Assembly (NCBI GenBank): GCA_015501595.1
Contig: JADNRX010001253.1
Span: 1 to 12,082 of the forward strand
Direction of reading: 5' to 3'
DNA from: Hymenopellis radicata
Taxonomy: Eukaryota; Basidiomycota; Agaricomycetes; Agaricales; Physalacriaceae
DNA length: 12,082 nucleotides
This document shows, one piece after another, positions 1-8,790 of the stretch; position 1 is the first letter of the stretch, and every line of letters starts with the position of its first letter. A program made the position numbers and the translations under genes. The notes below the pieces were generated by a model. The model searched no databases and was not told where the DNA came from. It saw only the letters and a list, made by a program, of their open reading frames with translations.

Positions 1-79
1 CTCATCTCCGACATCGTGTTGTGAACAGTTACTTACCACACCTCGATAGTCTTCTGACTTGGCATCTCGCTTCAGTTAG

Positions 80-761
80 TTTTCTTTGCTCCTCGTCGTA
101 GTCGTCGTCTTCGCATTCGCCGGCGCTGAGGTATGTCGCCTTTTTTTGCACGCTGCTTCTCTTTCCGACGTTCTCGACCTGCAGACTGGTCAACTTGTCG
201 ATGATCTGTCTCCTCGGGTACGTATTTTGCTCCTTTCAATGCTTTGGTCTATTCACAGGATCGCGTCTCTCGTAGTGTCCAACTGGTGCGTATAGCCCTC
301 ATTTAGTCCGGTGTGTTTTGACGAGTTCTTGACAGTTGTCGCTCCCCGAACGCTTTCGAATTCTGAATGGTCGGTATGTCTGTTCTTATGGCGGTGTTTT
401 TCCTTGCAGGAGATTTCGAGAAGTCACTTGGGCTGGTAAGTTTCCATTTAACTCGGTGATTCGGGCGAGAAATTGACGACTTGCCCAGGCTGTACGTCGT
501 CGCCTCGAAAAGGACTTGGAAAGGTAAGTTGATTCTTTGTCTCACTCACGACGTGCTCTAACGGATGCGTTTGGGCAGGTTGAACCCTGTCACCTCGAAA
601 AGGACAATACTACTTGCAAGTAGTCGTTCTAAACTGTCATTCCGGTCACTAACGATGGCTTTACAGAATGAAAATGGTAAAACTTGTGTATTTTCAAGGG
701 TATGTACATTTTGGGGAACTACGCGGTACGAATACTGACAATGTGTCTACAGGATGTTTGA
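80..761 (+). CDS. 3' part of an unrecognised micro-exon gene
   Basis: I do not recognise the product. Splicing at eight GT-AG introns (131-184, 218-258, 286-335, 370-409, 436-488, 524-578, 620-666, 700-752) gives one continuous frame through exons of 33, 27, 34, 26, 35, 41 and 33 nt, ending at TGA 759-761. The spliced product contains TGQLVDDLSPR, DRVSRSVQL, LSLPERFRILNG, DFEKSLGL, AVRRRLEKDLER and LNPVTSKRTILLANENGK, and ends CVFSRDV. Several introns show good branch sites: CTAAC near 557, CACTAACG near 650, and ACTGAC near 735. That frame is kept across introns of mixed phase is the main support. The first exon is uncertain: the frame is open only from about 80, after a TAG that could be an acceptor (CAGTTAG, 73-79), and would encode a Val-rich stretch. 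The 5' end lies outside the window. The last exon is just two codons plus stop. Confidence 0.6.
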
Positions 762-1316
762 GTCGAGTAGAGTAGTACAAACGAAAGTAACATGAGTACT
801 TTGGGCGGGTAGAGTAAGGGCGGAAATGGGGGTCGCGGCAGATTGGATGATTAGGGTAGTAGTTGTCGCTACAGGCTGACGCTGACGTCGGGGCATGTGT
901 CGTTGCCGTCGTAAGGGGTCGTCGTCGCTATATGTCTCAATGCGGAAGGCAGCGGCGTCCATGGAGGCAAAGATGTCGATAGGGTGTTGCGGGTAGTCGT
1001 GGTCGAAAGGAGAGAAGGCGAAGATGAAGGCGTGTCGTCCGCGGCATAAGAGATGTCGCCGTTGTCCGCGTCGAGAGACAGCCCTGGTGATCGAAACAAG
1101 AGGCAGCCCACTCAGAGGCGGGAAGAGACTCCCGGGCTCTCACAACCTGCAAAACACCCCCCGAGAGGAACCTAGGTACATTGTGTGAGGATCATCCGAA
1201 GAAGAAGACACTGACACACACCTCTCCAAGCCTCCCACCTCTGCCCAATGACCTCCTCGCCGAAGCGCCTGAATGCTGACACGCGTCGACTCGCCCTCGA
1301 GGATGTCCTGGAAAAC
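762..1316. other. No supported gene; GTCGTC-rich stretch
   Basis: Minus-strand frames here are open for 70-80 codons but are rich in Ser, Thr, Arg and Pro, shift frame against each other and show no domain. The phosphatase fragment that ends at about 1317 would be expected to continue into this stretch on the minus strand, but I find no PP2C motif. GTCGTC-like trinucleotide runs between about 855 and 1080 probably explain the open frames. Confidence 0.4.
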
Positions 1317-2054
1317 CTAGAGCAAGGGTGAGGTGAGGGCGCACACCTCAAAGTCGCCGGCGATGGCAATGATGGAAGGGCTCAAACGCGTAGGGGAGTC
1401 GGCGTACGCGTCTTCCAGGAACTCTGCGACAATTATAGGCAGGTGATAGCATACATGCTCTACCGTGACATCCCCGAGGTGGCCTGTCGCAGGGCGTCAG
1501 ACGAAACAGGAGGAATGTGGCGGTGGCGGCTTACCATCGAACACGCCAGTCAGCGACCACTCACGCCCGCCGACAGTTAGGGACTTGATAACATAACGGT
1601 CCTGCGTGCGTGTCGACGGCGACGGCTGGAAGTTGAGGCTATCCGCGCGACGGTCCGCAAGTTCAACGCTCTGCGGCTTAGCCAATGCCTGCAATTCTTT
1701 CACCACTTCCCCGTCGCTCAAAACCTGGTACGGCCGCGGCCATGGACCGTCCTCGGGCCCACAGCGGGAGCCAGGAATGTCGTCCGCGTACGCCCAGTCA
1801 AGCTTGAACGTACGCTGCTGAACTAAGGCAACCATCGGATGACAGAGCGCAAGAGCGCCGTCCCAGAGGCGCTTAATATATTCGTCGAGAATGTTGGCGA
1901 CGTTGTTGAAGCCAGCGAGCTCGTTGTCAGCGACGGTAGTAGGCGGTGGTGGTGGTCCGGGAACAAGATTGCAAAGCTTTAAAGCTTGACGGAAGGAGCT
2001 GCTGTTTGCAATTTCGCTTACCCACATGGTTTCCCTGCCGGTCAACCGGCCCAA
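1317..2054 (-). pseudogene. PP2C-type protein phosphatase, N-terminal fragment
   Basis: PP2C enzymes are metal-dependent Ser/Thr phosphatases. Exon 1 (2054-1535) and exon 2 (from 1483) flank a 51-nt intron (1484-1534) with GTAAGC, a CTGAC branch site and CGACAG. Splicing joins GAT-G and GC-CAC to give GVFDGHLGDVTVEHV, the first metal-binding DGH block; the usual second Gly of DGHGG is Leu here. Before it lie QDRYVIKSLTVGGREWSLTG and a well-formed N-terminal region with LDEYIKRLWDGALAL and KLDWAYADDIPGS. After it comes YHLPIIVAEFLEDAYADSP, then SIIAIAGDFEV, after which the family resemblance stops; the frame ends at TAG 1317-1319. The later catalytic motifs (the GDCRA-like and DGLWD-like blocks) are absent, so the product would lack most of the enzyme. 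SIIA next to IAGD suggests an internal deletion, judged from memory of fungal relatives. The start is uncertain: ATG at 2054 is used, but a GTAAGC follows the next ATG-TGG and could be a donor. Confidence 0.72.
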
Positions 2055-3358
2055 TCTTCTCAGTTAGTCCTGCAAGCTCACCATCACGCGCCAAAAGCGA
2101 GCTGGTTCGTTAACGCCACCAGGCCGGCATCGCCGCGTCGCAACTAATGAGAGAATTACTTAGAATTGATTGCTTGATGACCTCGAAGTCTCGTTTCGCT
2201 GGCCGAGTGGCTCCGCTCTGTCTGTATGCTGCAGTATGCACAACGACCAACACCTGGTCCGGTACATTACAACTTACGACTCACGAGATGAGGTCTAGAT
2301 CAAAGTGTCAGCTTTGATCGAGTCTGCCTAAGGGAGACTAGAGATGAGGGACTCGGAGCTCTACTGCTGTCCCATTGTGTACGTCAGTCCGAGTTTTTGG
2401 TAGGTATATGCCCCCCCCTCCTTCAAAGATGTCCCGCTGGTCCCATCTAGTAGACTGTAGTGACAGTGTAGTGTTACTTAGTTCCACACTGGCTGGATCC
2501 CACTCAGTCGATCGCGGGCTAAGCCCAGGGTGTCAGAGGCTCCCTCACCTGCAGCTTGCCATAAACATATATGTTCTGGGCATGTTCTTAGAGACTTAGA
2601 CTCACCAAGTGAGCATCTATGAAAAAAAGACCTCTGAGTCACCTGAGGTGGAATCCTGGTGGACTGTTCTCAGGCTCAACAAATAACAGTTTGTCTACCG
2701 GAGCATCAGGATGAAGAACAGATGAGAATTGATTAGAGGGGACATTCATAAAGGGCGAATTTTCATTGTTAAGATCCACCAAATAAACCACATTGTTAGG
2801 AAATCACTGTTGAACTTGCGACAAGTGCATTTCGTGCACCTCAGCACTCTGCCTCATCCAACAGGGTTCCTGAGCTACTCTATTGGGGAAAATCTGTTGT
2901 CAGGGCATCAGCGTTAGTGAACTCTTGCCAGTGGCTGTTCAAGGACAGCTTTATTTGTGGTAAACTACGTGGTACGTAGTCGTAGGGAGAAGGACACGGC
3001 CTTTGCAGACAAGTTCGAGGCGAGTTAGCAAGCCATCGAGTTTCCATCAACTCCATCGCCCGATTTGGCATCGAGTCGAGTCGAGCCGATTTCAGTGTTC
3101 GAGTTCAGTTCGACTTACCTCTGGCCACTTGCTCAGCACCGTTTCAGCATGGATTTGGCACCATTCACTGCTGTAGTCTCGTGAACCCAGTCAACTGACA
3201 GATCTATTATCCCATTAAATGCCCAGTAAGGATATCAATAGGTGAAGAATACACTACGAAAAAGGTAGTAAATACAGTAACGTCAACGTGTCTATGCGTG
3301 TACAGTGAGTGAATGCAGTCCATCATGATCATGTGGCGTAATTTCAACTAGCGTCCGT
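2055..3358. other. Intergenic stretch without a supported gene
   Basis: Open frames here are short (about 60-75 codons), lack domains and lack convincing splice chains. The part next to 3358 probably holds the 3' untranslated region and terminator of the minus-strand membrane-protein gene. A perfect hairpin lies at 2298-2319. CGAGT-like repeats occur around 3073-3112. Confidence 0.5.
2298..2319. repeat. Perfect 8-bp inverted repeat
   Basis: GATCAAAG (2298-2305) and CTTTGATC (2312-2319) are separated by a 6-nt loop, TGTCAG. It lies in otherwise gene-free DNA. No T-tract follows, and role is unknown. Confidence 0.6.
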
Positions 3359-4535
3359 TCATTGCCGGAAGGGGTTGCGGGATCCCCCAGTCTGATTCGG
3401 CTCCATCCAGTACGCACCACGCGTCGGCGGAGAGACTGGGGAATCAGATCGCACTGCGTACGCATAGGCTTGCGCGTCCGTGCGCGGAGGCGGTGGCAGT
3501 AGCTCAGGCGATCCGCTGAACGAACCCGTGCTTGCCGAGAATCGCGACGTCAGGTCCTTCTTCAGCGGCTGGCGTACGTCTGGCGTCTGGCGCGGCTTCC
3601 CCGTGACCTGCGAGTAAATCGAGGGACCAGACAGCACACTCGCGTTGTCAGGGATGGGCGCTAACAAGCCATTTTGCGTATGCAGGTGATGGTGATGGTG
3701 GTGATGGCTGTGTTTGGACGGAGCCCGCGACGCGTCGTCGCGCATGTAAGATCCAACAATCTTCTCGATGGTCTGACTGCTGCTGTACCGCGCTTCCTCC
3801 GCGTTCTTCAGCTTCATGAGCTTCATCTCCTCGCTTTCCATCTCCGGATACGCCCTTCGGCTTCGATTGTGCCCGAAAAGTTTCTCCCCGAATCGGACAA
3901 GTCTGTATCGCCAGGTGTCCTTGTGGGGCAAGTTCTTGGCAGATGCAAACATCGCTGTGCGCTTCGCACGTTGTTTACGAGCACGCCGGCGCCAAAGCAT
4001 CAAGATCGCCAAGAATATGAACGCACACCCCAACGCCATCAACAAGATCTGCCACCATTCCAGTTTATGCCCGCTGTTCGACGTGATCGTGGTAGGATCC
4101 GAGACTCCAGTGATGGACGGCAGGGGACTGCTTGAACTCGTCCCAGATGCTTTCGGCACCTCCACAAGCTCCGATAAGCAGACACCGAGACCTGAAACTA
4201 CACTCGTGCCATCCGCGCAGTTCGCAGCAACACATGATCCAGAACGAAGAACGTTGTCTGAACTGCACGATAAGCACTGGTTCGAACTGCTTCCATAACA
4301 GCTTGAACAGCTAGAGTCGCATGATTTGCAGGACCCCGCTGTCGTATCAAAAAACTGCGATGAGCTGCATGTTGGCAGGCAGCGTCCGTTGTTAAGAACT
4401 GGGCGATCCGAAGGGCAGGTCGAGCATTCGTTGAAAGAGCCGCCAGAACACGTAGCGCAATCGGGATGGCACGTTAAACACGTCCCGAGTCCTTCTTAAA
4501 AGTACCCGATGGACACGACGACAAGTCCGAGTTGA
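3359..4535 (-). pseudogene. Cys-rich receptor-like membrane protein, C-terminal part
   Basis: This matches a family of large basidiomycete surface proteins with furin-like/growth-factor-receptor Cys-rich repeats, one membrane helix and a cytoplasmic tail; ligand and function are not established. The frame running to TGA 3359-3361 is open from 4495 downward, about 378 codons. It begins with Cys-rich repeats (TCLTCHPDCATCSGG, CSTCPSDRPVLNNGRCLPTC, CKSCDSSCSSC), then a Ser/Thr/Pro-rich linker, the membrane helix WWQILLMALGCAFIFLAI (about 4057-3992 on the plus-strand scale), a basic stop-transfer WRRRARKQRAKR, RLVRFGEKLFGHNRSRRA, a run of seven His, and the C-terminal SRNPFRQ. Upstream, CPSGTFKKDSG continues the repeat in another frame from a possible acceptor (AACAG, exon from 4535); one extra G at 4484-4486 would join the frames as DSGTCLTC. 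Relatives as I remember them have a much longer ectodomain and a signal peptide, neither of which is found here. Alternatively the TAAG at 4495-4498 is an acceptor and the gene is intact with an unseen first exon. Confidence 0.75.
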
Positions 4536-5002
4536 CTGTTGGGAGAGAACGAGGCCAAACTTCCCACGCAGTAGATTTTCAGTCTATACTGGAAATGAAC
4601 CAAATAAGGAAAGGGATTTGCAGCCGCTGGCAGCCGAGACGCGTCAAGTTTGCAACGACCCGCGTCTTTTTTCAAAAAATCACTCAAGTCCAACTTCATT
4701 TTTGGAAAATTTGACAATAGTTTCCCCTCCCGAAGGCATCAGGGAGCAAAACAAAGAAGTGGGGGTACACAAATCATACTACAGAGGTGCGTGACCCCGT
4801 ATAGACAATGTGGCGTACAAAAAAAAAGAAATCCGGTCCCAACTGTGCGGTTGCTGGGGTCGCGACATTCATTCAAGCACGCTCAGACCACCAGGAGGCC
4901 GCACAGTCCACGAGAGGGCGGTCGTCATCACCGTGGCACCGGACTAGAGAGAGGACACCTATGGGGGGAAACTGGGGGAACTTGGCTGGCGTCCGAGCCC
5001 TC

Positions 5003-5008
5003 TTTATA
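5003..5008 (-). promoter_or_regulatory. TATA box on the minus strand
   Basis: The minus strand reads AGTATAAAGAGGGC, a good TATA element, pointing toward the truncated Cys-rich membrane-protein gene. A start would be expected near 4970. No convincing first coding exon or signal peptide was found between there and 4540, so whether it serves that gene is inference. Confidence 0.35.
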
Positions 5009-5134
5009 CTCCCTGGTGGTGGCGGTGCTGTTGGTTCGTTTGTTGATTGATCAGGTGGTCTGACGACACAGGCGCTTGTTAGACTTTGACCTGACCCGAA
5101 CTGTGATCTCGAGTGTCGTCTGTTTCCCGTCCCC

Positions 5135-5389
5135 TCACCACGACATGAAAGGCCTTCTCAGCAGCTCTTGAATGATGTATATATGTCTGTATTTTCTACC
5201 ATACGACGTTGCAGATTGAAGACTCAAGTCCTGGCTGTCCGTCGACCGCGGCGCAAAAGTGTGGCACGATAAATTCCCCTGGCAACGCACACTCACATCT
5301 AAGCTGAATTGGTCTGAACACATCTTGAGAATCTTAGCAATGTCTATCCCTTGTGTGCGATTGAAATCCCCTTGCAAATCCAAACTCAA
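5135..5389 (-). pseudogene. Possible outlying unit of the tandem exon array
   Basis: An open minus-strand frame starts MSLDLQGDFNRTQGIDIAK and continues ILKMCSDQFSLD up to a possible donor GTGAGT. Further on it reads CHTFAPRSTDS, which resembles PHTFAPRRATS encoded at about 7050. At DNA level, CGGCGCAAAAGTGTGGCAC near 5247 parallels CGCGGGGCAAAAGTGTGAGG near 7031 (plus strand). This suggests that the array once began further to the left than its clear part. The product is unrecognised. Confidence 0.35.
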
Positions 5390-5628
5390 TGCATGTAAAA
5401 TCGTCTCAAAACACCCAGTGGAACGAGAACAAAAGACAAGACAAGTTCACCGAATACGCGTGCTCAGGTCCCTCTATTGAAAGCTTGAAGCTACGGTGAT
5501 CGCGGCTCCCTGGACTTGTCGGATTTCTTACAGCACTCCTTCGCCCACCATCACTCTACTTACCCCGCGCGCTGTCGTCGTCGAGAAACTACTATGCACC
5601 CGATCCTCCTTCTTCAGATTCGTTCTCT

Positions 5629-5887
5629 TCACCAATTCACCTCGCGCTCTAGACTGACATTCTTTGAATTAGCTGTTCAAATTGAGATGGTAAGCATCTC
5701 ACCTATGGCTCTTGTCGAAGCTGATGACTTCAAAGGCGGCCAGAGGCGCGAAGCTCTCGGTCAGCCTCGTGTCCTCGCCTTCGGAGTCGATCTCAAGCAC
5801 CTCAGGATGGCGGCGATACAGCTGAGGGTCCGCGACGTGCACAGGTCTGTAAGATTGCCTTTGACCGCGATTCGAAGCTGACGACAT
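5629..5887 (-). CDS. Possible terminal two exons of the array gene
   Basis: The frame from ATG 5887 reads MSSASNRGQRQSYRP, VHVADPQLYRRHPEVLEIDS, EGEDTRLTESF and FEVISFDKSH up to a donor at 5703/5702. A 49-nt intron (5654-5702) has GTGAGA, the branch-like AGCTAAT and AATGTCAG. The joined last exon gives SLEREVNW and stops at TGA 5629-5631. The acidic block DSEGEDT lies where other units have similar text such as SSEDTELGSG. The ATG may be internal, because an acceptor-like TTACAG precedes 5846. No domain is recognised. The plus strand offers competing introns at the same place (5690-5735, 5849-5891). Confidence 0.35.
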
Positions 5888-8790
5888 CCAGTTTCCATGG
5901 TGTCACGCCCTCCATTCGACCACAAGATTGACTGTATTTGTCGTTCGGCGACCGACTTGAACAAGTCCCGACGTAACGACAATGAGGACGGATCCTGGAT
6001 ATCACGGCGGCCAAAAGTTCGTGGACTTCTTGTCGCGTTGATTCTGACAATTTCACCATCAGTTTGAAGGGTATTTCAGCTGCAGAAAGGTGGGATTTAC
6101 CTTTCTTTTGAATCGTGTACCCGCTCAATTCCTCCAGAATCGAGTTCGGCCAACTTGACGCACCATACTCAAGGGCGTTGAGAATAGTCAAAGGGAGGGC
6201 GACACGTTCGTGCGGCGACAATCACTCCCCGCGAGGCTCCAAAATTCGCCGCAATTCAAGTTTCGTTCTGACACTCTGTCAGAAACGCCGACTTGGATCA
6301 GGACACGGTAAGCTTACCCTCATCGATAAGATCCCAGCTAAATTCAGGTCAGATTGCCAACTTCCACTAGCGCCACGATCGTCGGACGACCTCATTCGCA
6401 TTTATTGAGATCTGGATCTGAAGGAATTGAGTGTTACGACGTCGCGTTCGGTTCCATAGAGTCAAGAACGGTACGTCACCTTTATCATTTGGATGGTTCG
6501 AAAGTTGAACATCCAAACAGGGAAAAAATCTTAATAGCAGCCCTCGAGTATGGAGTATCTGTCCTCAGAACCATCTCGCTGTGTTCCTCCGCCCGAACTA
6601 GGCGGTTTTGTGTCCGACCTCGCTCCTCTCGCTCATCGCGCGGGCAAAAATGTCGGGAAGATTTGAATTTTCTTGTGGTATGAATCTGACATTCCCATTA
6701 GTCAGTCTTCAAAGTTCATCTTAGAAACGGTGCGCATTACCTTTTGTTTTCGCGGTACCTGCTCAATTTCTTCAGAATTGGATTCGGAGTCGCCCGACGC
6801 CCGATTGATGGTGGAGTACGCGACGACGAGGTACCCAGAAACGGACAGGGCGGGTTGCGAGAGACGGGCGGCGTCAATTTGGTTCACTTGAGGTTCGCAC
6901 GTCTTGAGGTTTGTTTCCGCGAGAACCGGCTACCAAATCTCATGTTAGTATATTCGAGAGCTTACCTTCAAGCCAGAACATCACCGAATGCAAACAGGTC
7001 CTTCGGTTTCGGCAGCGAGATGTCGCTCGCCGCGGGGCAAAAGTGTGAGGCACATCTGCCTTCATTTCCTCCGTAACTCTGACAGTTATGTCTTCCCTTT
7101 AGAAACGGTGACTTTTACCTTTCTTTTCATGACTGCAGCTGCGCAGTTCGTCCAGAATTGGATTTTGGAGCGACAGGCTGAGTGACGCCAGAGGAAGTGA
7201 CAATAAGGTCCCAGCGGGACGTGGACATCGTATCGCTCGTAGAGAGGGCTCGAAGTACGCCAATATCGACGTGTTGATTTGCGTTAAACTGACAAGATCT
7301 AGATCTGTTCCCGCGAACATCCGATATGTTTACCTTCCAACTCGAGCAGTCCAAATTTGAGGTCGTCTCCCCGAGCACACGAAACCCTATTGAAACCGAG
7401 CGAGGACGAGGCCTTCATCTTCGTGCGGCGTAATGCCACTCGGCACAAGGTACAAATTGTCAGTGAATTCGGCTGTTGTCTTTGATTTGAATCTGATAAT
7501 CGGAGGTTAGTTCTGAGGCCAATTCCGACGGTGAGTTTTTTTACCTTTAATCGAGAGGTCGTATCCGCTCAACGGTTCCAGAACCGAGCTCAGTATCCTC
7601 ACTCGAATACAGGCCGGAGTACGCATGGGAGAACGTGAACGGGAGCATGGCGCGACATTGATTCCAGGAAACTCGGTAAGTCTCTGTCGATTCATCCGTC
7701 TATACTGGACTCTGAAGGTTATCCAGGGCACCTGCGGATTGAAGCATCAGTTACAATGTCATAGATCGATTATACGGGTACGCTTACCTCCTCAGGATGA
7801 GAGCGCGGCTGAATTTAGTCCATAACGACAAGGAACACCCAGCGCCACGTAACAAGGCAGCAATCAACAACGACCGCATTCGGACTTGATGAAGATTTGG
7901 ATCTGAATGAATTGACCGTTAATCCCTCGTGTTCGGTTCCAGAGAATTAAGAAAGGTACGTTACCTTTTAATGACGCTGCTTCGAAAGTTGAACATCTCA
8001 ACAAGGCAATAATCCTCGAGACGACGCCAACTACGGGATACCCAAGTACTTCTAACCATCTCGTGGCGATCCCCGGGTCAATACTTACAGCTGTCTTGTG
8101 TTCAACGTCATTGTCGTCTGCGCCCCCACTTCATAACCCTCTCGACTCGCCATCAAACCGGCAAGCGAGTACACGCCCCACGGTAAGCGTAGTATTATTC
8201 ACCCGCATTCGCCGCTGAAGTCGCTCTAGATTCCACGCGCAGTCCATCACCAATCTGACGCCACACAAGAACGTCGAGCGACCTCGCCCCATTAGGACAT
8301 GATGGCGATTTAGATCTGGGAAAATTCGGAATTAACTCCGCGGGTTGGTTTCCAGGTTCAAATCGAAGTACGTCACCTTTATTGTGATGTTCACAAAGTT
8401 GAGCATTCATTCTAGGAAATCTTGGGCGCATTTGGCGAGATCCGAACAGTCTCGGAGGACGACACATGCGGAGGGCGCCGTCATCGCCAGCACCTGCATC
8501 CTATGACGGAACGTCGACGTTGGTGCTACGCGCTCGATATCTTGAACAAGTACTGTTCCTTGCATCGAAGTATGCCGGCACCATTTTTGTTGGGATTTCG
8601 GTTACTGACGCCGTCAGATGCACCTCGCCAACAGAGGAACGAGTCAATCTGTTGATATCGATTCTTCCCTCGGCGTTACAACGGGGGCTAGAACATCACA
8701 TCAAAATTCAAGACGCCACACATGTTGAACTTTCAGGTGACGTACCTTTTTTTGCATCGTTGGATCCGCGGTACCTGAATAAAATTTAGA
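5654..8790 (-). repeat. Diverged tandem array of ~400-bp exon/intron units
   Basis: An exon end followed by GT recurs on the minus strand at 5703, 6101, 6480, 6741, 7119, 7545, 7965, 8377 and 8746, spaced 398, 379, 261, 378, 426, 420, 412 and 369 bp. The intron after it is similar between units: 6044-6100, 6418-6479, 6686-6740, 7493-7544, 7903-7964 and 8316-8376. Several have clear fungal branch sites (GACTGACTAAT near 6700, GAACTAACC near 7508) and acceptors ending TCAG. Exon ends align as protein: NSILEELSGYTIQKK (6101), NPILKKLSRYRENK (6741), NPILDELRSCSHEKK (7119), SSVLEPLSGYDLSIK (7545). The next exons often start D-x-N: DPNLHQVRM, DLNRHHVLM. Exon ends before the second intron align too: LLELE (7331 region) and FWLE (6965 region). 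Units have lost or gained stops, and the 261-bp spacing marks a shortened unit. Family unrecognised. On the plus strand the same sites look like 46-53-nt introns with GT starts and CTCAAT or CTGAAT branch sites, so antisense genes cannot be excluded. Confidence 0.6.
7788..8493 (-). CDS. Best-preserved array units, four-exon partial gene
   Basis: The four blocks 8493-8377, 8315-8175, 8117-7965 and 7902-7788 join into about 175 open codons. Introns lie at 8316-8376, 8118-8174 and 7903-7964. The first three exons have lengths of 117, 141 and 153 nt, all divisible by three and bounded by phase-1 introns. Recognisable text includes AGDDGALRMCRPPRLFGSRQ and MNAQLCEHHNK (first), DLNRHHVLMGRGRSTFLCGV and MDCAWNLERLQRRM (second), DDNDVEHKTAVSIDPG and WLEVLGYPVVGVVSRIIALL, ending STFEAASLK (third), and DPNLHQVRMRSLLIAALLRG and KFSRALILRR (fourth). 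The second and fourth exons are homologous, as are the first and third, so this is two copies of one two-exon module. The donor GTGTAC at 8174 is weak; the stronger-looking GTGAAT at 8202 breaks the frame. No start codon context, signal peptide or domain is recognised. Both ends are open, and the continuation at 7787 loses frame in the next unit. Confidence 0.4.

Noticed and set aside
747..1152. Three overlapping minus-strand frames of 70-80 codons
   Set aside because: Low-complexity Ser/Thr/Arg text in shifting frames over a GTCGTC-rich stretch; no domain or splice support.
2200..2275. A tRNA-like D-arm, GCTGGCCGAGTGGCT, as in Ser/Leu tRNAs
   Set aside because: No matching acceptor stem, no GGTTCGAATCC-type T-loop and no anticodon stem could be paired around it.
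3674..4298. Long plus-strand frames of 150-160 codons
   Set aside because: They lie antisense to the clear membrane-protein exon, have no domain and are explained by its codon bias.
4496..4717. A 73-codon minus-strand frame ending VVVSIGYF
   Set aside because: It is the out-of-frame reading of CPSGTF and runs into a stop; it lacks Cys-rich repeats and a signal peptide, so it is not the missing N-terminus.
5516..5881. A 121-codon plus-strand frame
   Set aside because: It overlaps minus-strand exons with a better intron and end; a spliced plus version (introns 5690-5735, 5849-5891) meets a TGA inside the second exon. Kept only as an alternative.
8416..8789. A plus-strand open exon of about 108 codons, containing ARYLEQVLFLASKY, ending at a GT donor at 8737
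   Set aside because: It is the best plus-strand candidate, but other units lack an equivalent in the same frame, whereas minus-strand exon ends align between units. Not excluded.
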